This document shows positions 28,859-38,250 of a stretch of DNA of 64,000 nt, one piece after another (positions within the stretch are counted from its first letter, which is position 1; the number at the start of each line of letters is the position of its first letter). The position numbers and the translations under genes are program-made. The notes under the pieces were generated by a model. It had not been told where the DNA came from. It worked only from the letters and a program-made list of their open reading frames with translations, and searched no databases. The DNA lies in assembly GCA_027314705.1 (NCBI GenBank), contig DAHVAJ010000047.1:1-64000 (forward strand), in the 5' to 3' direction. Origin of the DNA: Acidimicrobiaceae bacterium (GTDB taxonomy: Bacteria > Actinomycetota > Acidimicrobiia > Acidimicrobiales > RAAP-2).

Positions 28859-30259
28859 ATGTCCTCGGTCACCTTCGACCCGCTGGCGGAGCCGACCGTG
28901 CGGCGGAAGGTCAAGCGGACCGCCCCGAGGTCCCGGCCCGGCCCGCCTCCGCGGCCCTGGGTCGGCCCCCTGGCGCTCACCGTGGCCGCGTTCGGCCTGG
29001 TCCTCACGGTCTGGTCGGCGGTCGGTGCCGAAACCGGGAGCGAGCTGTCGGCACCGGGGGGTCCGGCCATCTTCATCGGCAGCTTCACCGGGCTGGTGGG
29101 GACGTATCTCGCCCTCCTCATGGTGCTCCTGGTCAGCCGCATACCGGCGGTGGAGCACCTCCTGGGCCAGGACGGACTGGTCCGCTGGCACCGGCGTCTG
29201 GCGCCATGGCCGCTGAGCCTGATCGGCCTCCACGCCGTCTTCATCACCATCGGGTACGCGCAGTCCGCCAAGGCGGGCACCTGGCACGAGCTCGGCGTCC
29301 TGGTCAAGAGCTACCCCGACATGCTGGCGGCCACCGTCGGTCTCGCCCTGATGGCCCTGGCCGGGATCACGTCCATCCGGGCCATCCGCAGCCGACTGCG
29401 CCGGGAGACCTGGTGGGTCATCCACCTCTATCTCTACCTGGCCATCGCCCTCTCCTTCGCCCATGTCCTGGCGCTCGGCCCGTCGTTCGTCGGCCACCCC
29501 CTGGCCAGAACGATGTGGACGCTGGCCTGGCTGGCCACGGCCGGCACGGTCATCGGCTTCCGGTTCGTGGTGCCGCTGGTCCGGAGCCTGCGGTACCGCC
29601 TCGAAGTCCAGGAGGTGCGGCCCGAAGCGCCGGGCGTGGTGTCCGTCGTCTGCTCGGGGCGCCATCTGGAGAAGCTCGCCATCTCCGGCGGCCAGTTCTT
29701 CGAGTGGAGGTTCCTGGCCCGCGGGCTGTGGTGGCAGGCCCATCCCTACTCGGTCTCGGCCCTCCCTCGGCCCCCCTACCTGCGCCTGACGGTCAAGTCC
29801 GTGGGTGACCATTCGGCCGCCGTGGCCCGCCTCCGCCCGGGTACCCGCATCGTGGTGGAGGGCCCCTACGGTGCCTTCACCCGTCATGCCCAGCGCCAGC
29901 GGACGGTGGCCCTCATCGCCGGAGGCATCGGGCTCACCGCCCTGCGTGCACTGCTGGAGGACCTGGCCCCGAGGACGGCGCCTCAGGTGGTGGTCCGGGT
30001 GACGAGGCCGGAGGAATTCGTCTTCCGCTCCGAGGTCGCCGAGCTGGTCCGTCGTCGCAAGGGACAGGTCCACGAGGTCGTCGGGGGTCGGAACAGGGCC
30101 AGATTCGACGCCGCCGTGCTCCGGAGCATGGTCCCCGACATCGCCCGGCGGGACGTCTTCGTCTGCGGCTCTGAGCAATTCGTCGAGCAGACGGTGGCCA
30201 AGGTGCGCAGTCTGGGTGTGGACCCGAAGTCGATCCACTACGAAGTGTTCGGGTTCTAG
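28859..30259 (+). CDS. ferric reductase-like transmembrane protein with FAD/NAD(P)-binding domain
   Basis: TM helices with heme-ligand-type His (RLAPWPLSLIGLHAVF; WWVIHLYLYLAIALSFAHVLALG), FAD motif HPYSVSALP, GPYGAFT, IAGGIGLTALRALLEDL, C-terminal VFVCGSEQF. Confidence 0.9.
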   Translation: MSSVTFDPLAEPTVRRKVKRTAPRSRPGPPPRPWVGPLALTVAAFGLVLTVWSAVGAETGSELSAPGGPAIFIGSFTGLVGTYLALLMVLLVSRIPAVEHLLGQDGLVRWHRRLAPWPLSLIGLHAVFITIGYAQSAKAGTWHELGVLVKSYPDMLAATVGLALMALAGITSIRAIRSRLRRETWWVIHLYLYLAIALSFAHVLALGPSFVGHPLARTMWTLAWLATAGTVIGFRFVVPLVRSLRYRLEVQEVRPEAPGVVSVVCSGRHLEKLAISGGQFFEWRFLARGLWWQAHPYSVSALPRPPYLRLTVKSVGDHSAAVARLRPGTRIVVEGPYGAFTRHAQRQRTVALIAGGIGLTALRALLEDLAPRTAPQVVVRVTRPEEFVFRSEVAELVRRRKGQVHEVVGGRNRARFDAAVLRSMVPDIARRDVFVCGSEQFVEQTVAKVRSLGVDPKSIHYEVFGF

Positions 30260-30285
30260 GCCATGGTGAACGACGGGACTGCCAC

Positions 30286-30792
30286 GTGAGACGGGCGCCG
30301 TTGGTCGCCGGGGTGACCCTGCTCGGTCTGATCGGGACCCTGACCTACCACCCGCCGCCCACGTCGTCGCCGGTGCTGGCCGCGCCCAAGAGCCAGATCC
30401 AGACCAAGAGCCCGTCCACCACGGCACCGAGCACGACCACCACGACGGCGGCCCCACCGGCGCAGCCGGGCGCGTCGACCCCTCCGTCGAGCGCCCCCCC
30501 GGCCGCCCCGGTGCTGAGGAGCGCCACGGGGCCCAACGAGCAGTACGGATACGGGACGCTCGCCGTCAAGGTGACCGTCAGCGGCAAGAAGATCACCGAC
30601 GTATCGGTCCAGAACCTCCAGACCGCGGATCAGTACTCCCAGCAGCTGGCCGCACAGGTGATCCCCATGCTCCGTTCGCAGGTGATGCAGGCCCAGAGTG
30701 CCAACATCAACGGGGTGTCGGGAGCGACGTACACGGCACAGGCGTACGCGACGTCCCTCCAGGCCGCGCTCGACTCCCTCCACGTTCCTTGA
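30286..30792 (+). CDS. FMN-binding domain protein, exported, Thr/Pro-rich linker
   Basis: N-terminal hydrophobic segment; KVTVSGKKITDVSVQNL; flavinylation-type motif GVSGATYT. Confidence 0.88.
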   Translation: MRRAPLVAGVTLLGLIGTLTYHPPPTSSPVLAAPKSQIQTKSPSTTAPSTTTTTAAPPAQPGASTPPSSAPPAAPVLRSATGPNEQYGYGTLAVKVTVSGKKITDVSVQNLQTADQYSQQLAAQVIPMLRSQVMQAQSANINGVSGATYTAQAYATSLQAALDSLHVP

Positions 30793-30923
30793 CCGGAAGC
30801 TGGGTCGGTGGCCAGGTTCCGGACCAGGACGCGACCAGCAACGCGATCGGGCCGGGCCGGGAGCTCGACGGACCCGGCGCCCTCGGATCGATCGACCCAA
30901 CCGCCAAAGCACAGACTCGGAGG

Positions 30924-31706
30924 ATGCCAACCGTGAACCCGTTCGCCCACGCAGAGACAGGTCCGAACGTGCCCGCCGGGGCCACCTCCTGGTGGGCACG
31001 GGTCGGCACCAGCATTTCGATCCGCACGCAGCGCCGGATGTGGGGGGAACGTGCCGAGACGTGGGACCGGCACAACGATGTCGGCATGGCCGATGTTGCG
31101 GCCACGGCCATGGACGCCTGTGACCTGCGGCCGGGCATGGACTGCGTCGACCTCGGCTGCGGAACCGGTCGGCTCGCGCTGATGCTGGGCGAGGCCGGAG
31201 CCAACGTCATCGGTGTCGACGTGAGCCCCTCGATGATCAAGCAGATGGAAGTGCTGGCCGAGGAGAAGGGCATCCACACCGTCCGCGGCATGGTGAGTCC
31301 TGTGGAGCGGCTCGACCTCCCGGAAGGGAGTGTCGACCTGATCGTGACCAACTACGCACTCCATCACCTACGCGACGCCGACAAGGAGAAGGTCGTGACC
31401 GCGGCCCTCGGGTGGTTGCGGCCGGGAGGCCAGCTGGTGGTGGCCGACATGATGTTGGGCAGGGGCGCCTCCCGTCGCGACCGTGAGATCATCGCCGGCA
31501 AGGTCCGGGTCATGGCCAAGAAGGGCCTGCCCGGCTACTGGCGGATCGCCAAGAACGCCGGTCGCTACCTCATTCGCGTGCACGAACGGCCCATCACCCC
31601 TGAAGCGTGGATGAAGCTCTTCGAGCAGGCCGGTTTCGGGGAGGTCGACAGCACCATGGTGGTGAACGAGGCCGCCGTGGTCACGGGCGTCAAACCCGGC
31701 AGCTGA
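30924..31706 (+). CDS. class I SAM-dependent methyltransferase
   Basis: VDLGCGTGRLALML; GVDVSPSMIKQ; LGWLRPGGQLVVADMM. Confidence 0.9.
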   Translation: MPTVNPFAHAETGPNVPAGATSWWARVGTSISIRTQRRMWGERAETWDRHNDVGMADVAATAMDACDLRPGMDCVDLGCGTGRLALMLGEAGANVIGVDVSPSMIKQMEVLAEEKGIHTVRGMVSPVERLDLPEGSVDLIVTNYALHHLRDADKEKVVTAALGWLRPGGQLVVADMMLGRGASRRDREIIAGKVRVMAKKGLPGYWRIAKNAGRYLIRVHERPITPEAWMKLFEQAGFGEVDSTMVVNEAAVVTGVKPGS

Positions 31707-31799
31707 CCGGGCGGTTCGTTCGTTCGACCCCGGCCCCTCGCTCCGTCTCCTGACCTGCCGATCGGGCCGTCACGCGCTCCGCGCCGTCGTGCCCCCGGG

Positions 31800-32624
31800 T
31801 CATGACACCACGTGGATCCCCGGGCTCCATCGCTCGGTGCCGTCGGGCCGGATCAGGTAGGCGTCGTACCCGTCGAGACCGTCGATCCGGTCGAAGGCCT
31901 CATCACCACCGACGGCGAGCGCAGTGGCGTAGGCGTCGGCGAGGGCCAGGCTGGGGCCGGTGACCGATGCCGACGCGGCGCGGACCGCGGGCGTGCCTCG
32001 GTGGGGATCGATGAGATGGAGGCCCCGTTCGTAGGCCCCCGAGGTGGCGATGGCGCCGTCGACTTCGACGATGCATGCGAGCGCCTCCTGATTCCAGGGA
32101 TGGCGGATCCCGATGCGCCACGCGTGGAGCGAGGGCGGGTGTCCCGACGTGGCGATGTCACCACCACCGTTGACCATCGCCGTGGTCAGCCCGGCGTCGA
32201 TCAGGACGGCCAGGGCCCCCTCGACGGCCCATCCCTTGACCAGCCCGGTGGGGTCGTAGCCACCGGGCAAGGCCCAGGGGTCGAACCATCCACCCGAACG
32301 ATCCCGCGCACGGGCGCACAGTTCGGCCACGTCGGCGAACTCCGGCGGGCACGAGCCAGCAGGCAGTGCACCGCGTCGCAGCCGGCTGAGCGGAGTGGAT
32401 GGATCCCAGGTGCTGAAGAGTGCGTCGGCGTGGTGGAGCCGGCCGCACGCCGCGCGAAGGGCTTCGTCGATCTCGGGACCTCGGCCGCCGTCGGGGTAGA
32501 CGGTGAACGACACCACCGTCCCCATCACCTGCTCGAGATGGACGACCGGAGCCGTCGCATCCGGGTCGACCTCACCGGACCGCTCGGATCCGGTCGCACC
32601 GTGCCTGGCCGGCCGCTGTCCCAT
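31800..32624 (-). CDS. apbE: FAD:protein FMN transferase (ApbE family)
   Basis: EQVMGTVVSFTVY; DPTGLVKGWAVEGAL; TAMVNGGGDIATSG; VDGAIATSGAYERG. Confidence 0.9.
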   Translation of the reverse strand: MGQRPARHGATGSERSGEVDPDATAPVVHLEQVMGTVVSFTVYPDGGRGPEIDEALRAACGRLHHADALFSTWDPSTPLSRLRRGALPAGSCPPEFADVAELCARARDRSGGWFDPWALPGGYDPTGLVKGWAVEGALAVLIDAGLTTAMVNGGGDIATSGHPPSLHAWRIGIRHPWNQEALACIVEVDGAIATSGAYERGLHLIDPHRGTPAVRAASASVTGPSLALADAYATALAVGGDEAFDRIDGLDGYDAYLIRPDGTERWSPGIHVVS

Positions 32625-32746
32625 ACCGGCAGGCTTGCAGGTCCAGATGACGGCGGCGTGAACGGCCCCGCGGTCCGACCGACCCGGCGGACCCCGGGGA
32701 CGGAACCTGCCCCCCGGCCGTGTGTCCGGACCCGTACCCTGGTCGG

Positions 32747-33493
32747 GTGTCCGTTCCCCTCCCCGAGCCCTCACCTCCCGCCGGACTCCAACCCGAGGCG
32801 GTCGACGCCTACCGGCAGCCGACCGAGTATCTCGATTCCGAGACTGCCGCGGTCGTGGAGTTCGCTCGACGGGTGACCGCCGGGGCGAGCCACGATGCCG
32901 AACGCGCCTCGCTCCTCTTCACCGCCGTCCGGGACGGCATCCGCTACGACCCCTATCGGGTGTCGGGCCACCGGGACGACTATCGGGCGTCGAGCGTCGT
33001 CGGTGTGGACGCTGCCTACTGCGTCCCCAAGGCGGTGCTGCTCGGCGCCTCGGCTCGCGCCGTGGGCATCCCGGCTCGGATCGCCTTTGCCGACGTCCGG
33101 AACCATCTGCAGAGCAAGAAGTTGTTCGAGCAGATGGGCACCGATCTCTTCGTCTGCCACGGATTCACCGAGCTCCATGTCAACGGCCGTTGGCTCAAAG
33201 CCACCCCGACCTTCAATGTCGAGCTGTGCGAGCGGTTCGGCGTCGCCCCACTCGCCTTCGACGGTACGGCAGATGCCGTGCTGCACGAGTACGACGCCCG
33301 TGGCGGGCGCCACATGGAGTACGTCAGGTTCCGGGGGGCCTTCGTGGATCTTCCGTTGGACTGGCTCCTCGCCGTGCTGCGCTGGCACTACGGAGACCGG
33401 TTCCCGACGGTGTCGACGGATGCAGCACGGCGCACCGATCAGATGTTCGCCCCCACAGGCCCGCGAGAGTCCGAACGCGGTACCCGGGCGTAG
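32747..33493 (+). CDS. transglutaminase-like domain protein
   Basis: AVRDGIRYDPY; YCVPKAVLLGASARAVGIPARIAFADVRNHL; HGFTELHVNGRWLKATPTF. Confidence 0.85.
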   Translation: MSVPLPEPSPPAGLQPEAVDAYRQPTEYLDSETAAVVEFARRVTAGASHDAERASLLFTAVRDGIRYDPYRVSGHRDDYRASSVVGVDAAYCVPKAVLLGASARAVGIPARIAFADVRNHLQSKKLFEQMGTDLFVCHGFTELHVNGRWLKATPTFNVELCERFGVAPLAFDGTADAVLHEYDARGGRHMEYVRFRGAFVDLPLDWLLAVLRWHYGDRFPTVSTDAARRTDQMFAPTGPRESERGTRA

Positions 33494-33647
33494 CCGTCGG
33501 CCGGGAGACGCAACCTGGCGATCCTTCCGCTCCCCGCTCGCTCTCCGCTCGCTCCAGGCCGGCGCGCCGTGGGCGGCGAGGAGCGGGTCCATGGTCGCCG
33601 CGGACCACCCACCGGTGTTCCCGGCCGGCACCCACCGGCATCCCCGG

Positions 33648-34799
33648 TCAGGCCTCGATCAGGTGGCCCAGGCCCTGTACCGACTCGATGAACTCATCGA
33701 TCATGTCGTACACCACCTCGGCCGCTGGCCGCACCCGGTTCATCGTGCCCACGACCTGGCCCACGAAGTAGTTGACGAGTTGCTCGGAGCCGGACCCCTT
33801 GCGATAGGCGGCCCGGCTGATGCGGGTGAGCGCGTCGGCGACCAGGACCGGCTGCAGGGGCATGCCCAGCGGCATCGGGGTCTCCGGGTTCTCCCACTCG
33901 TCGGTCCACGCGGTCCGCAGCTGGCGGGCCGGCTTGCCCGTCAGCGAGCGGGAGCGGACGGTGTCGGCCGACGTGGCGCGCAGGAACTTCTCCTTCACCA
34001 CCGGATGGGTCTCGGCCTCCTCGGTGGTCAGCCACACCGAGCCGCACCAGACGCCCTGGGCGCCGAGCACCATGGCGGCGGCCATCTGCCGGCCGCGACC
34101 GATGCCGCCGGCGCCCAGGACCGGTGTGTCGCCGACGGCGTCCACGATCTCGGGGATCAGCACCATCGAGCCGATCTCGCCGGTGTGACCTCCCGCCTCG
34201 GAGCCCTGGGCGATGATGAGGTCGACGCCGGCGGCCACGTGGCGCTCGGCGTGATGGGCCGCCCCGGCAAGGGCGCCGACCTTCCGGCCCGCCTCCTTGG
34301 TGCGCTCGATCATGTGCGGCGGCGGTGGCCCGAGGGCGTTCACCACGAGCGCGGTGTGGTGGTCGAGCGCGATGTCGAGCTGCGGACCTGCCCGGTTGGC
34401 CGAGAACATGGCATCCCCTTCGGGACCGAAGCGCTCGGCGCCTGCGGCGCCACGGTCGTCACGCTCCTCGAGTGCCGGGACGTCGTAGCGGCGCAGGATG
34501 TCGTCCACGAAGGCGAGGTGCTCGGCAGGGAGGTGGGCCCGGATGTCGGCGACGGTCAGGCCGCCCTCGTCCGAGCCGGCGTACCTGGCCGGCACGATCA
34601 GATCGACCCCGTACGGGCGGTCTCCGACCTGCTCCTCGATCCAGTCGAGATCGATCCGGAGCTGCTCGGGGGAGTGCGAGACCGCCCCGAGCACCCCCAT
34701 GCCGCCCGCCTTGGACACCGCAGCCACCACGTCGCGGCAGTGGGAGAAGGCGAAGATGGGAAGGTCGATGCCGAACAGGTCGGTGGCGGTGGTCCTCAT
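33648..34799 (-). CDS. NAD(P)H-dependent flavin oxidoreductase / nitronate monooxygenase
   Basis: KAGGMGVLGA; AAGVDLIIAQGSEAGGHTGEIGSMVLIPEIVDAVGDTPVLGAGGIGRGRQMAAAMVLGAQGVWCGSVWL. Confidence 0.92.
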   Translation of the reverse strand: MRTTATDLFGIDLPIFAFSHCRDVVAAVSKAGGMGVLGAVSHSPEQLRIDLDWIEEQVGDRPYGVDLIVPARYAGSDEGGLTVADIRAHLPAEHLAFVDDILRRYDVPALEERDDRGAAGAERFGPEGDAMFSANRAGPQLDIALDHHTALVVNALGPPPPHMIERTKEAGRKVGALAGAAHHAERHVAAGVDLIIAQGSEAGGHTGEIGSMVLIPEIVDAVGDTPVLGAGGIGRGRQMAAAMVLGAQGVWCGSVWLTTEEAETHPVVKEKFLRATSADTVRSRSLTGKPARQLRTAWTDEWENPETPMPLGMPLQPVLVADALTRISRAAYRKGSGSEQLVNYFVGQVVGTMNRVRPAAEVVYDMIDEFIESVQGLGHLIEA

Positions 34800-34856
34800 G
34801 GGCTCGGTGCTCCTTCTGGCGGTGGTCGTGGTCGGTGGGCCGGGCGGCCCTGTGCA

Positions 34857-35642
34857 CTAGGAGGCAGGCTCGCCTCGCCCGGGTGGGACCCACGGGGCCG
34901 GCCGCTTCTCGAGGAAGGCGGCGATGCCCTGGCGGGCCTCGTCCCCGGCGAAGAGCCGGCCCGACACTTCCGAGGTCCAGGCGAACGCATCGTCGACGTC
35001 CAGGTGCGGTACCCGGTCGAGGAGCTCCTTCGATGCGGCGATGGCGCCGGGACCGCCGGCGAGGAGGTCGCCCACCACCGCGTCGACTTCGATGTCGAGC
35101 CGGTCGTCGGGAACGGCCGTGTTGATCAGACCGATCCGGGCCGCCTCGGCCGCACCGAAGCGGTTGCCGCGCAGGAAGGCGGCCCGGGCGTCGGCATCCC
35201 GGAGCTTGGGGAGGCACACCACCGAGATCATGGCCGCAGCGACGCCGATCCGGACCTCGGTGAAGCCGAACCTCGCGCTCTCCGCGGCCACGGAGATGTC
35301 CATGGCCGCGGCCAGACCCATCCCGCCGGCGACGCAGTGGCCGGCGATCCTCCCCACGTAGGGTTTGGGCGACCGGCGGAAGCGGGCGAACAGTGCCTCG
35401 GGGCGGTGCCGGGCCGGTGGCAGCGCCGGCGAGCCGGCCCGCTCGGCCAGGTCGGCACCCGCGCAGAAGACACGGCCCCGGTTGGTGAGGACGACCACGC
35501 GCACGCCCGGGTCGGCGTCGGCCCGGTCGAGGGCATCGACGAGCTCCCCCACCAGCCCCCTCCCCAGCGCGTTGCGGTTGGCCTCGTCGGCCAGTGTGAC
35601 GGTCAGCACCCCGTGGCGGAGCTCCGTCTCGACGAGGGCCAT
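34857..35642 (-). CDS. enoyl-CoA hydratase/isomerase family protein
   Basis: FCAGADLAERAG; RIAGHCVAGGMGLAAAMDISVAAESARFGFTEVRIGV. Confidence 0.93.
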   Translation of the reverse strand: MALVETELRHGVLTVTLADEANRNALGRGLVGELVDALDRADADPGVRVVVLTNRGRVFCAGADLAERAGSPALPPARHRPEALFARFRRSPKPYVGRIAGHCVAGGMGLAAAMDISVAAESARFGFTEVRIGVAAAMISVVCLPKLRDADARAAFLRGNRFGAAEAARIGLINTAVPDDRLDIEVDAVVGDLLAGGPGAIAASKELLDRVPHLDVDDAFAWTSEVSGRLFAGDEARQGIAAFLEKRPAPWVPPGRGEPAS

Positions 35643-36478
35643 CAGTCCGCCCCCCACGCCGGCCCCGGCGGAGCCCCCGCCCGCCGAGCGCCGGTGGCGG
35701 GCCCGGGGCACGCCCGTCCGGGTCCCGCCGGCAGGCCGCGCAGGACGATGTCGACGACGGCGTCGGCTGCGTCCTTCGGGGACGACCGCAGCGTGGGGAT
35801 GACGTCGGGCCGGCTGAAGTCGCTGCCCAGGCCGGCGATGACCCGCCCCACCGCGGAGACGTCGAGATCGGCGATCTCCCCCTGCTCGACGGCCAGCTCG
35901 AGGAGGGTGCGCGTGACGGCGAAGAGGTAGTGGTTGTGGCCGGCTCTCAACCGGCGGGCGGCCTCCACCGCTTCGAGGTCCCGGGTGAACGCCGGGGTGG
36001 CTCCGCTGACGGCCACGGTGGCGGCCCCGAGGTAGGCGCGCAGAGCGTCGAGGGGCGCCATGCCGGGGTCGATCGCATCGCGTGCCGCCCGGCCGATCCG
36101 CCACAGGTTGCGGTCCACCACCATCAGCACCAGCTCGTCTCGGCTGTCGGCCAGGGAGTACAGCGTGCGCAGGGAGCAGCTCAGCGTGGCGGCCAGCTCG
36201 GCCATGGTGATCTGGGCGAACCCGTCGTCGAACATGGTGCCGAGCTGGTCGAGGATCTGGCGCTGGCGGTCGGTGAGCGACTCCTCGCGCCGCCGGTCGA
36301 GGACGGGGCGGGGAGCGGTGACGGCCCGGATGCGCCGGGCCATCTCGCCGCCGCCCGCCGCCCCGGTGGCCCCGGCATCCACCACTGCGGCTCCGGCGAC
36401 GCTCACCGACCGCTCACCGTCGCGCTCACCGGTCCCCGCTTCCGGGCGGCACGTGGCGGACGTCTCCCGCCGTGCCAC
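35642..36478 (-). CDS. TetR-family transcriptional regulator (true start probably ~36343)
   Basis: RQILDQLGTMFDDGFAQITMAELAATLSCSLRTLYSLADSRDELVLMVVDRNL; ATGA overlap with ECH gene. The long ORF overlaps the upstream gene, so an internal Met (MARRIRAV) is favoured. Confidence 0.85.
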   Translation of the reverse strand: MARRETSATCRPEAGTGERDGERSVSVAGAAVVDAGATGAAGGGEMARRIRAVTAPRPVLDRRREESLTDRQRQILDQLGTMFDDGFAQITMAELAATLSCSLRTLYSLADSRDELVLMVVDRNLWRIGRAARDAIDPGMAPLDALRAYLGAATVAVSGATPAFTRDLEAVEAARRLRAGHNHYLFAVTRTLLELAVEQGEIADLDVSAVGRVIAGLGSDFSRPDVIPTLRSSPKDAADAVVDIVLRGLPAGPGRACPGPATGARRAGAPPGPAWGAD

Positions 36479-38249
36479 CGGCTGAGGAACCGAGCAGGGC
36501 GGCGGGAACGTCGGTCACCCGGGCCCGCAGCCACTCGCCCAAGCTCTTGGCCTGCGCATCCTGGCGGGTCGACGCGGCCACCCCCTCCTGGAGGAGGCCG
36601 TGGACGACGAAGTTGAGCGAGCGCAGGGCAGGAAGCCGGAACCGTTCGACCTCCAGCGGCGCCGTCTCGGGGAGCAGTTCGGCCAGACGCTCGAGTGTCA
36701 GGAAGCCGTCGAGCCACGTCCACCCCTCGTCGGTGCGGGCGAAGACCCCGAGGTTGGCGTTGCCCCCCTTGTCCCCCGAGCGGGCACCGACGACGCGGCC
36801 GATCGGCACCCGGACGGTCTCCGTGAGCCGAGTCGAGGACGGAGCCGGACCGGGTAGCGGATCGACGGTCACCGCGCCCGGCGGCGCCACCGAGTCAACC
36901 ACGGTGCGCTCCCCGCCGAGAACCACGACGTGCTGGGGCACGAGATCGGCCGGAATGACGGCTGGGCGGTAGATGCCGTAGGGGCGGGCGCGCGGCCCAC
37001 CGGCCCCCACGCCGAAGAATCCCGGGATGGTGGAGAGGCTCAGCTCCACGGTGGTGTCGAAGATGGCGCGCCCCACCTTGCGCTCGTCCGGATCTTTGAG
37101 GGTCAGGCGCCAGAGGGCGACCGCCTCTTCGTTGGTGCCCGGGTCCTCCTTGTCCGTGCGCACCACGGTGGTGGAGACCCCGGCGAACTCCTCCGGCCGG
37201 TGCGGGCAGGCCGCCCAGAACGCCTCCTCCACGAGCTGCGCCTTGGCCTCGATGTCGAGTCCGGTCAGGGCGATGGCGATGTCGTGCCGATAGCCCCCGA
37301 GCTCGTTCATGGCCACCTTCAGCGTGCTGGGCGGCGGCTCGCCCCGGGTGCCGGTGATGCGCACCCGGTCCGGCCCGGCCTCGGCCAGCTCGACGGTGTC
37401 GAAGCGGGCGGTGACGTCGGGTCCGAGGTAGGCAGGGCTGGCGATCTCGTAGAGGAGCTGCGAGGTGACGGTGCCGATCGACACCTCCCCGCCGGTGCCC
37501 CGGTGCTTGCCGATGACCGCGGAGCCGTCGGAGCCGATCTCCGCCCACGGGAAGCCGGTGCGGACCATCCCGGGCACCTCGGTGAAGAAGGCGTAGTTGC
37601 CCCCGGTGGCCTGGGTGCCGCACTCGACGACGTGCCCGGCCACGACGGCGCCGGCCAGTCGGTCCCAGTCGTCCCGTGCCCACCCGTGGTGCCAGGCGGC
37701 GGGGCCGCACACCACGGCCGCGTCGGTCGTCCGACCGGTGACGACGATGTCCGCCCCACGCTCCAGCGCGTCGACGATCCCCCAGCACCCCAGGTAGGCA
37801 TTGGCGCTGATGAAGCGCGACAGGTCGCCCACCGGCTCGCCTGTCTCGAAGTGGGCCAGGTCGACCCCGGCGGCGACGAGGTCGTCGAGGCGGCCCATGA
37901 GATTGTCCCCGTCCACGTAGGCGACGGTCGGCGCCAGGCCCAGCCGGTCGGCGACCTCGGCGACGGCCTCGGCACAGCCGGCCGGATCGAGACCACCGGC
38001 ATTGGAGACCACCTTGATCCCCCGGTCGAGACAGGTGCCCATCACCTGCTCCATCTGGGTGACGAAGCTCCGGGCGTACCCGGCACCGTCCCGTGTGGCC
38101 TGGGAGCGGGCCAGGATGAGCATGGTCAGCTCGGCCAGCCAGTCGCCGGTCAGGACGTCGATCGGACCCCCCTCGACCATCTCGCGGGCGGCCGACAGCC
38201 GGTCACCGTAGAAGCCCGAGCAGTTGGCGATGCGGATCGGATCGGTCAC
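36426..38249 (-). CDS. acyclic terpene utilization AtuA / DUF1446-family protein
   Basis: RIANCSGFYGDRLSAAREMVEGGPIDVLTGDWLAELTM; VSNAGGLDP; GRVVGARSGDKGGNANLGVFAR. Confidence 0.9.
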   Translation of the reverse strand: MTDPIRIANCSGFYGDRLSAAREMVEGGPIDVLTGDWLAELTMLILARSQATRDGAGYARSFVTQMEQVMGTCLDRGIKVVSNAGGLDPAGCAEAVAEVADRLGLAPTVAYVDGDNLMGRLDDLVAAGVDLAHFETGEPVGDLSRFISANAYLGCWGIVDALERGADIVVTGRTTDAAVVCGPAAWHHGWARDDWDRLAGAVVAGHVVECGTQATGGNYAFFTEVPGMVRTGFPWAEIGSDGSAVIGKHRGTGGEVSIGTVTSQLLYEIASPAYLGPDVTARFDTVELAEAGPDRVRITGTRGEPPPSTLKVAMNELGGYRHDIAIALTGLDIEAKAQLVEEAFWAACPHRPEEFAGVSTTVVRTDKEDPGTNEEAVALWRLTLKDPDERKVGRAIFDTTVELSLSTIPGFFGVGAGGPRARPYGIYRPAVIPADLVPQHVVVLGGERTVVDSVAPPGAVTVDPLPGPAPSSTRLTETVRVPIGRVVGARSGDKGGNANLGVFARTDEGWTWLDGFLTLERLAELLPETAPLEVERFRLPALRSLNFVVHGLLQEGVAASTRQDAQAKSLGEWLRARVTDVPAALLGSSAGGTAGDVRHVPPGSGDR

Positions 38250-38250
38250 C

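Noticed and set aside
32895-35930. 1011-aa plus-strand ORF
   Set aside because: Crosses several well supported genes on the other strand; low-complexity shadow ORF.
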